Assembly (NCBI GenBank): GCA_018241445.1
Contig: JAFEDT010000006.1
Coordinates: 248,001-312,000, forward strand
Direction of reading: 5' to 3'
Length of the DNA: 64,000 nucleotides
Source of the DNA: Pseudomonadota bacterium
GTDB taxonomy: Bacteria; Pseudomonadota; Gammaproteobacteria; Steroidobacterales; Steroidobacteraceae
The position numbers and the translations under genes were made by a program. The notes beneath the pieces were generated by a model. That model did no database searches. It had not been told where the DNA came from and worked only from the letters and a program-made list of their open reading frames with translations. Of the stretch, positions 46,928 to 55,355 are shown in pieces. Position 1 is the first letter of the stretch; the number at the start of each line of letters is the position of its first letter.

Positions 46928-47608
46928 TCAGGGGGATTTTTCCAGCCGTCGCATGGCGGGTAGCGTGCCGGTGACAATGCAATCCATCGGGATGTCGTGG
47001 GGCTGTGGAAAGATGGTCCGGATCGCAGTGCAGGCGTAGCCGACGCCGATGACCTGCGGTCGCGGCTGCAGGCGCGCCAGCGTCCGGTCGAAGAAACCGC
47101 CCCCATAGCCGAGCCGGTAGCAGCCGCTGTCGAATCCCACCAGCGGTGCGATCACGATGGCCGGCGTCACATCCGGCCCCTCGGCCGGATGGGGGATCCG
47201 CCACAGGCCATGGGTCAGCGGCGCATCCGGCCGCCATTCGCGAAAGCTCAGTGGCTGGCCGAGCGCGGTTGCCACGGGCAGCGCGATCCGGATGCCGCGC
47301 CCCGCGCGCGCGCGCATCCAGGGACGCAGGTCCGGCTCGCCGCGGATGGGCCAGTAGACGCTCACCATGGTGTCACCCACGCCTGGAAGCAGGCGATCCA
47401 GCTGCGTCGCAATGGCGGCGGCGTGAGCGGTGCGGACCGCCGGATCCAGTTGCATGCGCAGGCCGATCAGCCGCTCGCGCTCGGACTTGCGCCATAGCGC
47501 GACATCGTGCGCCTGTCGGCGATCCTGCACGGTGTAGCCGTCGGCGCCCAGCTCCCCCAGCAGGCAGGGGCCGGTTCCGCCCAGCTCGTCATCCGATGGT
47601 CTGTTCAT
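46928..47608 (-). CDS. ygfA: 5-formyltetrahydrofolate cyclo-ligase
   Basis: A 226-residue enzyme that uses ATP to convert 5-formyl-THF to 5,10-methenyl-THF, recycling the stored folate form. The family motif GYRLGYGGGFFDRTLA is present as RLGYGGGFFDR, along with WRKSERERLIG near the start and IVIAPLVGFD. An extra ~35 residues precede the family core. ATG 47608 is closely preceded by AGGA. In many gammaproteobacteria ygfA is cotranscribed with 6S RNA; here only 117 bases separate it from the divergent MarR gene and no 6S-like fold was recognised. Confidence 0.93.
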   Translation of the reverse strand: MNRPSDDELGGTGPCLLGELGADGYTVQDRRQAHDVALWRKSERERLIGLRMQLDPAVRTAHAAAIATQLDRLLPGVGDTMVSVYWPIRGEPDLRPWMRARAGRGIRIALPVATALGQPLSFREWRPDAPLTHGLWRIPHPAEGPDVTPAIVIAPLVGFDSGCYRLGYGGGFFDRTLARLQPRPQVIGVGYACTAIRTIFPQPHDIPMDCIVTGTLPAMRRLEKSP

Positions 47609-47645
47609 TCCTGCGCGCCTGCATCAGCCAGCTTGCCGCCAATTT

Positions 47646-47662
47646 ATATCACGTCGTGATAT
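47646..47662. promoter_or_regulatory. perfect palindromic operator for MarR-type regulator
   Basis: ATATCACG-T-CGTGATAT is a perfect 8+1+8 inverted repeat in the 117-base gap between divergent ygfA and marR. On the plus strand it overlaps an extended -10 (TGATATTAT, 47657-47665); on the minus strand it overlaps a TATAAA (47648-47643). The size suits a MarR dimer, most simply the product of the gene 64 bases downstream. Confidence 0.65.
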
Positions 47663-47725
47663 TATCCGCCGCCGCTGACGGGTCCGCTGCCAGCGCACCC
47701 GTGCTGTTGGATAGAGCCCTCGTCA

Positions 47726-48145
47726 ATGCTGACCCGAAGCGACTACATCTCCCTGTCGGATTTCCGCTACCAGCTGGCCCGGTTCCTCGGCTTCAGCGAG
47801 CGGGCATCGCGGGCCGCCGGCATCACACCCACCCAGTACCTGCTGTTGCTGCACATCCGCGGTCACGCTGCGGGGGCTGCCCCGGGTGTCGGCGAGCTGG
47901 CGCAGCGGCTGCAGGCCAGTCCGCACGGCACCACCGCCCTCATCGAACGCTGCCGAAAGGCCGGGCTGGTCGACAAGCGCCCGGGAGCGCACGACCGGCG
48001 CCGGGCGGAGGTTCTGCTGACAGCCCGCGGCAGGCGCCTGGTCGAGCGCGTGGCCGCCCGGCATCGCCCCCAGCTCACGCAGCTTCACGATGTGTTCCGC
48101 CTGCGCATACCGGCGGAAGCCGCGCGGCGCAGCGTGCGCCCGTGA
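47726..48145 (+). CDS. MarR family transcriptional regulator
   Basis: A 139-residue winged-helix repressor: RYQLARFLGFSERASRAAGITPTQYLLLLHIRG, then the recognition region GVGELAQRLQASPHGTTALIERCRKAGLVDKRPGAHDRRRAEVLLTARG with the wing motif DRRR. It is distinct from the efflux MarR at 23.8-24.4 kb. The gene heads an operon with DUF488 and ClC genes; the stop overlaps an in-frame GTG of the DUF488 frame. The palindrome at 47646-47662 is its probable site. An Arg/Val-rich C-terminus is slightly short for the family. Confidence 0.9.
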   Translation: MLTRSDYISLSDFRYQLARFLGFSERASRAAGITPTQYLLLLHIRGHAAGAAPGVGELAQRLQASPHGTTALIERCRKAGLVDKRPGAHDRRRAEVLLTARGRRLVERVAARHRPQLTQLHDVFRLRIPAEAARRSVRP

Positions 48146-48189
48146 TCCACGACCCTGCGCCTGGCATGCCGTCGCAAGTCGCAAGCCCC

Positions 48190-48573
48190 ATGAATCTCGG
48201 CATCAAACGCATCTACGAGAAGCCGGTGCGTCGCGACGGGTATCGGGTTCTCGTCGATCGCCTCTGGCCGCGCGGCGTGAAACGCGAAACGGCGGCGCTC
48301 AACGAATGGCTGCCTGAGGTCGCGCCGACCCCGGCGCTGCGCGAATGGTTCGGGCACGATCCACAGCACTGGCGGGAGTTCCGTCAGCGCTACCTGGTGG
48401 AACTGCGGGCGCACGGCGCACTGCTCGACGCGCTGTGGGAACGCGCCAGCCACGAGCGCGTGACCCTGCTGTACGCCGCCAGGGACAAGAAGATGAACCA
48501 CGCGGTCGTGCTGGAGGAGGCCCTGCGCGCCAGGGCGGCGGCCGCCCCCCAACCCCGCTCGGGAGATGAATAA
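48190..48573 (+). CDS. DUF488 family protein
   Basis: A 127-residue protein with the DUF488 signature: IKRIYEKPVRRDGYRVLVDRLWPRGVKRE and a later RYLVELRAHGALLDALWERASHERVTLLYAARDKKMNHAVVLEEAL. The function of the family is unresolved. ATG 48190 gives the family-like start; ATG 48166 and a GTG at 48142 overlapping the marR stop are alternatives, the latter allowing translational coupling. The ClC gene starts 3 bases after its stop. Confidence 0.87.
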   Translation: MNLGIKRIYEKPVRRDGYRVLVDRLWPRGVKRETAALNEWLPEVAPTPALREWFGHDPQHWREFRQRYLVELRAHGALLDALWERASHERVTLLYAARDKKMNHAVVLEEALRARAAAAPQPRSGDE

Positions 48574-48575
48574 TT

Positions 48576-50345
48576 GTGAGTAGTGATGATGCAACACCCA
48601 CGGCGCCGACGCACCGTGGGGATTTCGCGCCGCCCTCGCGCCTGGTGCTGATGTCGGCATTTGCGATTGTCATCGGTGTCATCAGCACCGCCGGCGCCAT
48701 CTTCCTGCTCGATCTCATCCGCTTCTTCACCAACCTGTTCTTCTACCAGACGGTGTCCCTGGCCCCGCGCTCGCCGGCGGACAACCACCTCGGGGCCTGG
48801 GTGATCGTGGTGCCGGCCCTCGGCGGACTGATCGTCGGACTCATGGCCCGCTTTGGCAGCCAGCAGATTCGCGGCCACGGCATTCCCGAAGCGATCGAGG
48901 CGATCCTCTACGGCAAGAGCCGCATATCGGCGAAGGTCGCGATCCTGAAGCCACTGTCGTCCGGGATCGTGATCGGCAGTGGTGGTCCCTTCGGCGCGGA
49001 GGGGCCGATCATCATGACCGGCGGCGCCTCCGCCTCGCTGCTGGCGCAGGCCTTCCACCTGACCGCGGCGGAACGCAAGGCGCAGCTGGTGGCCGGCGCC
49101 TGTGCCGGCATGACTGCGGTCTTCGGTACGCCGCTGGCGGCGATCCTGCTGGCGGTCGAGCTGCTGCTGTTCGAACTGCGTCCCCGCAGCCTGCTGCCGG
49201 TGGCCTTGAGTTGCGCGGTCGCCGGTTTCCTGCGCCCCTTGTGGGCCGATGCCGGGCCGCTGTTCCCGGTCACGACGCCGCCGGCCACCTGGGTCGCGCT
49301 GCTGTCGTGCCTCGCCGCCGGGCTGGCGAGCGGCGCCGTGTCAGCCGCCATGACGCTGCTGCTCTACCGGGTGGAGGATCTGTTCGGACGCCTGCCGGTC
49401 CACTGGATGTGGTGGCCAGCGATCGGTGGTCTGTTCGTCGGGATCGGCGGTCTGATTGCGCCCCGTGCGCTGGGTGTTGGTTACGACGTGATCGCCGACC
49501 TGCTCGCCAACCACCTGGCGCTGTCGGCGGTCGCCGTGCTGCTGATCGTGAAGCTGCTGATCTGGGCCATCGCCCTGGGTTCGGGCACCTCGGGCGGCGT
49601 GCTGGCGCCGCTCCTGATGATCGGGGCCGGAACCGGCCTGCTGATGAGTCACTGGCTGCCCGGCGGCACGCCGCAGCTATGGGCGATCACCTGCATGGCG
49701 GCGATCCTGGGCGGCACCATGCGGGCCCCGCTGACCGCGGTGGTGTTCGCCTTTGGGCTGACGCACGACGCCAACGCCTTCCTGCCCACGATCCTGGCGT
49801 GCTCGGTCGCGTATGGCTTTACCGTCATCGTCATGCCGCGCTCCATCCTCACCGAGAAGATCGCGCGGCGCGGCCGGCACGTGTTTCGCGAGTACGGCGT
49901 CGACGTCCTGGAACGTCACTTCGTGGAAGAGGTGATGACGCGCACGGTCGTCGCCATCCCTGCCTCGATGAGTGCCGCCGAGGTGCGCGAGCGGTACTTC
50001 GGTGCCGGCCAGGCCCATCGCGCCTACCCAGTGGTGGCCGAAGGGCGGATCGTTGGCATGATCGAGCGCTCCGCCGTTGCCGCGCTCGCACCGTCGTCAG
50101 CCGATGTCACCATTGGCAGTCTTGCCGGCGCGGCGCCTGCGGCATTCGCGCTGCCCGGTGAGACGTGCCGCGCGGTTGCGCACCGCCTCGCGGCGCTGGG
50201 CTGCGAGCGGCTGCCGGTCGTCGATGACCCGGTGCAACTGCGCCTGGTCGGCATCGTCAGCCGCAGTGACCTGCTGAAACCCATGCACGCCGAGCACCAG
50301 GAAGAGTCGATCCGCGAGCGGATGCTGCACCTGGGCCGACGCTAG
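48576..50345 (+). CDS. ClC-type chloride channel/antiporter with CBS domains
   Basis: A 589-residue protein. The membrane part has GHGIPEA (GSGIPE-like), GSGGPFGAEGPIIMTGG with the gating Glu of GxEGP, and GSGTSGGVLAPLLMIGAG (GxFxP-like). Two cytoplasmic CBS modules follow (~440-580), the first beginning VEEVMTRTVVAIPA. Retention of the gating Glu is compatible with H+/Cl- exchange. The GTG start is preceded by GGGAGA. It is the third gene behind marR and DUF488, so anion flux may respond to the MarR ligand. It overlaps the convergent amidohydrolase by 4 bases. Confidence 0.92.
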   Translation: MSSDDATPTAPTHRGDFAPPSRLVLMSAFAIVIGVISTAGAIFLLDLIRFFTNLFFYQTVSLAPRSPADNHLGAWVIVVPALGGLIVGLMARFGSQQIRGHGIPEAIEAILYGKSRISAKVAILKPLSSGIVIGSGGPFGAEGPIIMTGGASASLLAQAFHLTAAERKAQLVAGACAGMTAVFGTPLAAILLAVELLLFELRPRSLLPVALSCAVAGFLRPLWADAGPLFPVTTPPATWVALLSCLAAGLASGAVSAAMTLLLYRVEDLFGRLPVHWMWWPAIGGLFVGIGGLIAPRALGVGYDVIADLLANHLALSAVAVLLIVKLLIWAIALGSGTSGGVLAPLLMIGAGTGLLMSHWLPGGTPQLWAITCMAAILGGTMRAPLTAVVFAFGLTHDANAFLPTILACSVAYGFTVIVMPRSILTEKIARRGRHVFREYGVDVLERHFVEEVMTRTVVAIPASMSAAEVRERYFGAGQAHRAYPVVAEGRIVGMIERSAVAALAPSSADVTIGSLAGAAPAAFALPGETCRAVAHRLAALGCERLPVVDDPVQLRLVGIVSRSDLLKPMHAEHQEESIRERMLHLGRR

Positions 50346-52129
50346 GGCTCCTTGCCGTAGACCACCTTGCCGCCGAACATGGTGAACAACACCCGGGTTT
50401 CCGGGAGCTGCGCCACCGGCACGGTCAGCACGTTGCGGTCGAGCAGCACCAGGTCGGCACGCTTGCCGGGCGCCAGCGAGCCGATCTGGTCCTGCTCGCC
50501 GAGCACGTCGGCTGAATTGCGCGTGTAGGCGTACAGCATGGCCTCGCGCGGCATGCGCTGGCGGGCGTCCAGCACGCCCTCGGGGCCACGCCGTGTCTCG
50601 GCAATGGTCATGGCCAGGAAGGGATTGGCGGTGCTCACCGGCCAGTCACTCGCCCCGGCGATCTCTCCACCGGCATCCAGGATGGAGCGCGCCGGGTATT
50701 GCCAGCGGTAGATGCCCGGATCCAGCCAGGGCTTGATGGCCTCGACGCTGTCGTAGTTGGCGGCCGCCCACAGCAACTGCAGCGCCGCGATCACGTGCAG
50801 TTTGCGGAAGCGGGGAAAATCCTCGGGATCGGCAAACTGCACATGGGTGATCACCATCGGCAGCTTCGTGTCGGGGTTGGCCCGGCGGGCCGCCTCGAAG
50901 GCGTCCAGCGAGTCCTTCACCGCCAGGTCGCCGATGGCATGCACGTGCACAGTCAGGCCGCGGCGATAAGCCTCGGCCACCAGCGCGTTCGTCTTCGCCG
51001 GCGTAAACAGCGGCTTCACCACCTTGTTGGTTTTGAGGTAGGCCTTGGTGAGCGCCGCCGTCTGCGAGGGATACTCCACCACACCGTCGGCGAATACCTT
51101 CAGGCCCGGGACCCGGAGGTTCTCAACGCCAGCAAACTTCTTCTGCAGCGTCTGCACCAGGTCTATCTGCCCGAATCCCGCATCGGGTGCAATGACCGGG
51201 TAGGCCGCCACGTGGCCCGTCAGCAGCCCCTTGCGCGACAGTTCCCTGTAGACCGGCAGCCCGCCCTCATCACCCGCCTGCAGCGGCGCCGTGCTCGCGA
51301 CCGCCCCGGCCACCGCCGCGTCCAGCCAGCCGGTGAGCCCCAGGCTGTTCATGTAGTGCACCGCGGCCTTGCCCGCCTCGAGCAGGGTCTGTGGCGAGTC
51401 CGGCGGCAGAACCTTGCGCACCGTCACCATGCCGTCGTCCACCACGAAGCCGTTGGGATTGAAGTGCTCGTCGGCGCCGTAGAAGCGGCGCTCACTGTCC
51501 TTGAGTCCCCTCAGATATGCCCGGGTTATGCCGGCACGGTCACGCAAAGCGCGGTTGGCCCAGCCCGTGTGGCCATCCCCGCCCCACAAGACGATGGGCT
51601 TGCCGGTGAACTCGCCGTGGCTCAGGGCCGCGTCGATCTGTGCGGCGTGCGTCCAGTAGCCGATGTCCAGGTTAGTGACCACGAGCACGTCACCCTGGTG
51701 GCTGTCCGCGTCATTGATGTGCTTCGCGACGAACTGCGTCAGCTTCGCAACGTCCCCGCCTTCGTCGGGGAAGCTCAGCTTGACCAGGGTCAGGCCACCG
51801 CTGACGCCCTCGCTCAGCGGATGCGCGTGTGCATCGATCATACCGGGCATCAGGAACCGGCCCTTGAGGTCCACCTTGCGCGCAGCGGGCCCGGCTGCCT
51901 GCTCCACCGTGGCGCGCGTACCCACCGCCAGGATACGGTCGCCGCGAATCGCAATCGCCTCGGCCTGGGGATGGGCCGGATCGGCCGTAAATACCGTACC
52001 GCCGTAGAACACGGTCGCCGCGGCATCGGCGGCCGTCGCCTGCGACAGCGGTGCGAGCGCCGCGCTGCCGGCGATCAGGACAAGCAGCAGGGATCGCCGG
52101 CAGACGGCGGAACTGAAGGCCTGGAACAT
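50342..52129 (-). CDS. secreted YtcJ-like amidohydrolase
   Basis: A 595-residue amidohydrolase_3-type enzyme with a Sec signal (CRRSLLLVLIAGSAALAPLSQATA, cleavage near ~33). Metal motifs: LMPGMIDAHAHPLSEG (HAH), VHVHAIGDLAVKDSLDAFE, and AGASDWPVSTANPF with the late Asp. It ends with PGKRADLVLLDRNVLTVP. It is probably periplasmic, in contrast with the cytosolic paralogue at 39937-41652. GAAGGGGC precedes the ATG. The 88-base gap to the NnrU gene shows nothing else. Confidence 0.9.
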   Translation of the reverse strand: MFQAFSSAVCRRSLLLVLIAGSAALAPLSQATAADAAATVFYGGTVFTADPAHPQAEAIAIRGDRILAVGTRATVEQAAGPAARKVDLKGRFLMPGMIDAHAHPLSEGVSGGLTLVKLSFPDEGGDVAKLTQFVAKHINDADSHQGDVLVVTNLDIGYWTHAAQIDAALSHGEFTGKPIVLWGGDGHTGWANRALRDRAGITRAYLRGLKDSERRFYGADEHFNPNGFVVDDGMVTVRKVLPPDSPQTLLEAGKAAVHYMNSLGLTGWLDAAVAGAVASTAPLQAGDEGGLPVYRELSRKGLLTGHVAAYPVIAPDAGFGQIDLVQTLQKKFAGVENLRVPGLKVFADGVVEYPSQTAALTKAYLKTNKVVKPLFTPAKTNALVAEAYRRGLTVHVHAIGDLAVKDSLDAFEAARRANPDTKLPMVITHVQFADPEDFPRFRKLHVIAALQLLWAAANYDSVEAIKPWLDPGIYRWQYPARSILDAGGEIAGASDWPVSTANPFLAMTIAETRRGPEGVLDARQRMPREAMLYAYTRNSADVLGEQDQIGSLAPGKRADLVLLDRNVLTVPVAQLPETRVLFTMFGGKVVYGKEP

Positions 52130-52217
52130 CTTGCGCCCCTTCGATTGTTGTCAGATTGGGGTGAAGAGTGTAGCCGACTGCGGCGCCGGCGGAATCGGCC
52201 GATTCAAACGCGGGACA

Positions 52218-52904
52218 CTAATATATCCATCGCCAGATACCGGCCGCCCAACCGGCGAGGGGAATATGAGCCCAACTCGCCCCGAGCCAGACGGCCAGGC
52301 CGCCGAGGACCGCCGGCATTCCCAGGCCGCCCAGGCGCGCCCGGCCGCTCGCGATGGCCGCGAACGGCAGGTAACTGGTTTTCGCTTCCCAGGCTCTCCA
52401 GAAATCGGGCTGCAGGCGTTCTTTCTTGCGGTCCTGCATTGCCGCGCCGACCAGGGCCAGCACGATGATTGCCGCGGCGACCACGATGTTCTTCATCATC
52501 GGATAGACCGCGATGTGACACAGCCCCCACAGCGCAAACGCCCACATCATCGGGTGGCGTGTGATCGCGAACACGCCGCCTGCCGTCTCGGGAGCCTTTG
52601 CCGCCGCAACGGCGGGCGGCACGGCCGGATTGTTGATGAGTGATCCCATGAACAGGATCGAGGCCAGCAGCATCACCAGGGTTGCAGCCGACCACAATCC
52701 TTCACCAACCGGCCAGAGCAGGCGGGTCGGTGGCGCCGCGCGGTAGGCCACGACCAGCCAGATGAACGTCGCCACCGCCACCAGGGAGTAGAGCCCGAGG
52801 AAAGCGCGCTCTCCGATGGCATTGACGATCGGCCGTCGCAGCCCGTGTGACAGCAGGAAGTGCGTGCCCACGAAGGCCACGGCGGCAATCAGCAGTTTGT
52901 CCAT
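52218..52904 (-). CDS. NnrU family membrane protein
   Basis: A 228-residue polytopic protein matching NnrU: FVGTHFLLSHGLRRPIVNAIGERAFLGLYSLVAVATFIWLVVAYR, then GGVFAITRHPMMWAFALWGLCHI with conserved RHPM. NnrU is linked to nitrite/nitric oxide reductase expression in denitrifiers, but the family is broad; related proteins are in isoprenylcysteine methyltransferase-like folds. No nir or nor gene is in the window. It follows the PQQ-type gene by 10 bases on the same strand. Confidence 0.88.
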   Translation of the reverse strand: MDKLLIAAVAFVGTHFLLSHGLRRPIVNAIGERAFLGLYSLVAVATFIWLVVAYRAAPPTRLLWPVGEGLWSAATLVMLLASILFMGSLINNPAVPPAVAAAKAPETAGGVFAITRHPMMWAFALWGLCHIAVYPMMKNIVVAAAIIVLALVGAAMQDRKKERLQPDFWRAWEAKTSYLPFAAIASGRARLGGLGMPAVLGGLAVWLGASWAHIPLAGWAAGIWRWIY

Positions 52905-52914
52905 GCCTGATCAG

Positions 52915-54513
52915 CTACAGGCCGAGCACGACCACCTTGCTGGAGATCTTCGGCGTGGGCCAGATGGGGGACGTCATGCCCGCGGTGGCCGCGACGCGCT
53001 GGCCCGCACCCGTGTCATAGGTGATCACCCCGCCCGCGACGGCGCCGCCGAGATCAGTTGACCACAACTGCTTGCCGGTGGCGGAGTTGAAAGCATAGAG
53101 ATGGCCACCCATATCCCCGAAGAACACCAGCCCACCGGCGGTCGGGGTGACGCCGCTCATCAACGGGAACGGCAACTTGACCTGCCATTTCTGCGCACCG
53201 CTGTCGGCATCCGTGGCGGTGATCCAGCCCGCCCAATCTTTCGGATCGTCCTGGGTGCCGAAACCGTTGGCCGCGCCGCTCCACGGGACGCCCGCGGGTG
53301 ACTTGGCGAGGTCTTCGGCCGGCAGCACCTGCACCGTGGTGCACCAGTCAACGTCACCCGTGAAGATGAGATTGTCGGGCGGACTGTAGGCCGCGCCGTT
53401 CCACTCTGCCCCGCCCTGCGACCCCGGGCAGAAGCGCGTGCCGGCAGCCGTCAGAGGCGTGTGCACGTTGAACTGGCGGGTGACCGGGTTCGAATACAGC
53501 TGCTTGCCGGTAGCAAGATCGATCACATGCAGATGGCCATCCTTGGGAGCTTCGGCCAGCAGTCTGCGGCCGCCTTTGCTGGTAAACAGGGAAGGCGGCG
53601 TGGATGCGTCCCAGTCATGGAAGTCACGCTTTACCATCTGGAAGTGTCTGCGGAAGGCTCCGGTCTTCGCATCCAGCACCACGACCGATGCCGTGAACAG
53701 GTTGTCCCCCTGCCGGTGCTCGTTGACGAAGTCGGGGGCGGCATTACCCCCCGGAACGTAGAGCAGCCCGTGTTTGGGATCGAGCGTGTACGACGTCCAG
53801 GTGCCGCCGCCAGTGATCGGGAAGCCCGGGGTGTTCTGCCACGAACCGGCGGCCACCGCAGGCTCTCCCGGCGCCTGTGGTCCACGCGTGGGATCCCCCG
53901 CGGCCTTGGGGACCATGTAGAACTCCCACACGACGTGGCCGTCGCCGGCATCGAGTGCATACATCCGCCCCTTGACACCCTTGTTGTCTCCGCCGGCACT
54001 GCCGACGAAAATCAGTCCGTTCCACGCGATCGGCGCGGCCGGCACGGATTCGCCCTTCTTCGCGTCGGCGATCGTGGTCGACCATACCTGCTTGCCGGTT
54101 TTTGCATCGTAGGCCAGGACCCGCCCGTCGGCGGTCCCACGGTAAATCCGGCCCGCGAGCCAGGCCACGCCCCGGTTCACCTTGAGCATCCCGGAGGGGA
54201 AGTCCTCGTGCGCGCGCCAGTTCAGCTTGCAGGTGTTGGGATCGATCGAAAAGGTATCCTGCTCGGTGGTGAAAAACAGCGCGCCATCGACCTGCAGCAG
54301 ATCCGTCTGGAAGCCGGTGTGGTCGCCGGTATCGTAGGTGCACAGCGTCTTAAGCCCGTGCACATTGGTGCGGTTGATCGCATCCAGCCCGGCAAAGCGC
54401 TCGGACGTCAGGGTGCGGTTGTAGGTTGGCCAGTCTTTGTTGGCTGCAGGTGCAGCGTATGCCTGGCCGGCCAGCGTGAGACCGAGGAGCACAGCAAGAG
54501 TATGACGCAGCAT
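52915..54513 (-). CDS. PQQ-type beta-propeller dehydrogenase-like protein
   Basis: A 532-residue secreted protein (signal LRHTLAVLLGLTLAGQAYA) with an eight-bladed quinoprotein propeller: repeated AYDAKTGKQVWSTT, ALDAGDGHVVWEF, VLDAKTGAFRRHF, VIDLATGKQLY, AFNSATGKQLWSTDLG. FHDWDASTPPSLF aligns with the catalytic Asp segment of methanol/ethanol dehydrogenases, supporting PQQ binding. A C-terminal cytochrome domain is absent, so electrons would go to a separate carrier. No pqq biosynthesis genes are visible. It precedes nnrU in the same direction and lies 102 bases after the FMN-reductase gene. Confidence 0.88.
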   Translation of the reverse strand: MLRHTLAVLLGLTLAGQAYAAPAANKDWPTYNRTLTSERFAGLDAINRTNVHGLKTLCTYDTGDHTGFQTDLLQVDGALFFTTEQDTFSIDPNTCKLNWRAHEDFPSGMLKVNRGVAWLAGRIYRGTADGRVLAYDAKTGKQVWSTTIADAKKGESVPAAPIAWNGLIFVGSAGGDNKGVKGRMYALDAGDGHVVWEFYMVPKAAGDPTRGPQAPGEPAVAAGSWQNTPGFPITGGGTWTSYTLDPKHGLLYVPGGNAAPDFVNEHRQGDNLFTASVVVLDAKTGAFRRHFQMVKRDFHDWDASTPPSLFTSKGGRRLLAEAPKDGHLHVIDLATGKQLYSNPVTRQFNVHTPLTAAGTRFCPGSQGGAEWNGAAYSPPDNLIFTGDVDWCTTVQVLPAEDLAKSPAGVPWSGAANGFGTQDDPKDWAGWITATDADSGAQKWQVKLPFPLMSGVTPTAGGLVFFGDMGGHLYAFNSATGKQLWSTDLGGAVAGGVITYDTGAGQRVAATAGMTSPIWPTPKISSKVVVLGL

Positions 54514-54615
54514 GCGATTTCCCCTTTACCCTGACCCGCACCAGGATCCTTTGAAGGTACGCCCCGGCCCGGAAGCGCGTCAACCTCGCGTTCCGTGCCC
54601 GCTGCAGGCCAGGGT

Positions 54616-55182
54616 TCAGGTCGATAGCGCCGTCTTCACGCGCACGATGAATGCATGGAACTCTGTCATGTAGTTACGCAAAAACTCGGCAGTCACCTCG
54701 TTGCTGACCTGGCCATCTTCACTGATCAGCCCGGGCGTGAACTGGATGTAGGCCTCCACCATGTTCATCAGTGGCGAATTGCAGAAACACAGCACGCTGC
54801 GCAGGTTCTGTTGCGCGAGCGCGGTGCCGATTGCACCCGGCGAGGTGCCGATCACCGCCGAGGGTTTGCGAGCGAAAGAGTTCGTGCCCCACGGCCTGCT
54901 GGCCCAGTCGATGGCGTTCTTCAACCCGCCGGGGATCGTGCGGTTGTACTCAGGGGTGACGAACAGGATCGCATCGACATCGGCGATCGCCTTCTTGAAT
55001 GCCCGTGCAACCGGCGGGTAATCCGCGTCGTAGTCGTAGCTGTACAGCGGCAGATCCCGGAACGGGATTTCGGTCATCGACAGGCCCGGCGGCGCGAGTC
55101 GCACCAACGCCTTCGACAACAGGCGGTTGATGGATGCCTTGGCGAGGCTGCCTACGAAGTAGCCAACTTTGTATGTGGTCAT
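54616..55182 (-). CDS. NADPH-dependent FMN reductase family protein
   Basis: A 188-residue flavodoxin-fold protein. VGSLAKASINRLLSKAL (phosphate-binding loop SxxKxSxN), LPLYSYDYDADYPP, and FVTPEYNRTIPGGLKNAIDWASRPWG are the characteristic segments of chromate/quinone and azoreductase-type FMN enzymes. ATG 55182 has GGGAGG upstream; the longer open frame starting at 55236 lacks support. It is cotranscribable with the PQQ-type gene 102 bases later, although that gap could contain a separate promoter. Confidence 0.92.
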   Translation of the reverse strand: MTTYKVGYFVGSLAKASINRLLSKALVRLAPPGLSMTEIPFRDLPLYSYDYDADYPPVARAFKKAIADVDAILFVTPEYNRTIPGGLKNAIDWASRPWGTNSFARKPSAVIGTSPGAIGTALAQQNLRSVLCFCNSPLMNMVEAYIQFTPGLISEDGQVSNEVTAEFLRNYMTEFHAFIVRVKTALST

Positions 55183-55355
55183 GGAACCTCCCGCGGCGGA
55201 CCGCGCCGATTCTACTCCCGGGTCGTGCTGCATCAAGTCTGTTGACTGTCCCGAGCTTGATTTATACGGGTTACGCAGGTCACTCTTGCATGCAGCATGC
55301 TGTTTGAGTGCCCGAGCCTGCGCCTCAGCTGACCCTTCCTGCCCCGGAGCGTCCC

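Noticed and set aside
47609..47725. 6S RNA next to ygfA
   Set aside because: The gap is too short for a ~180-nt 6S RNA and shows only the palindrome and promoter elements.
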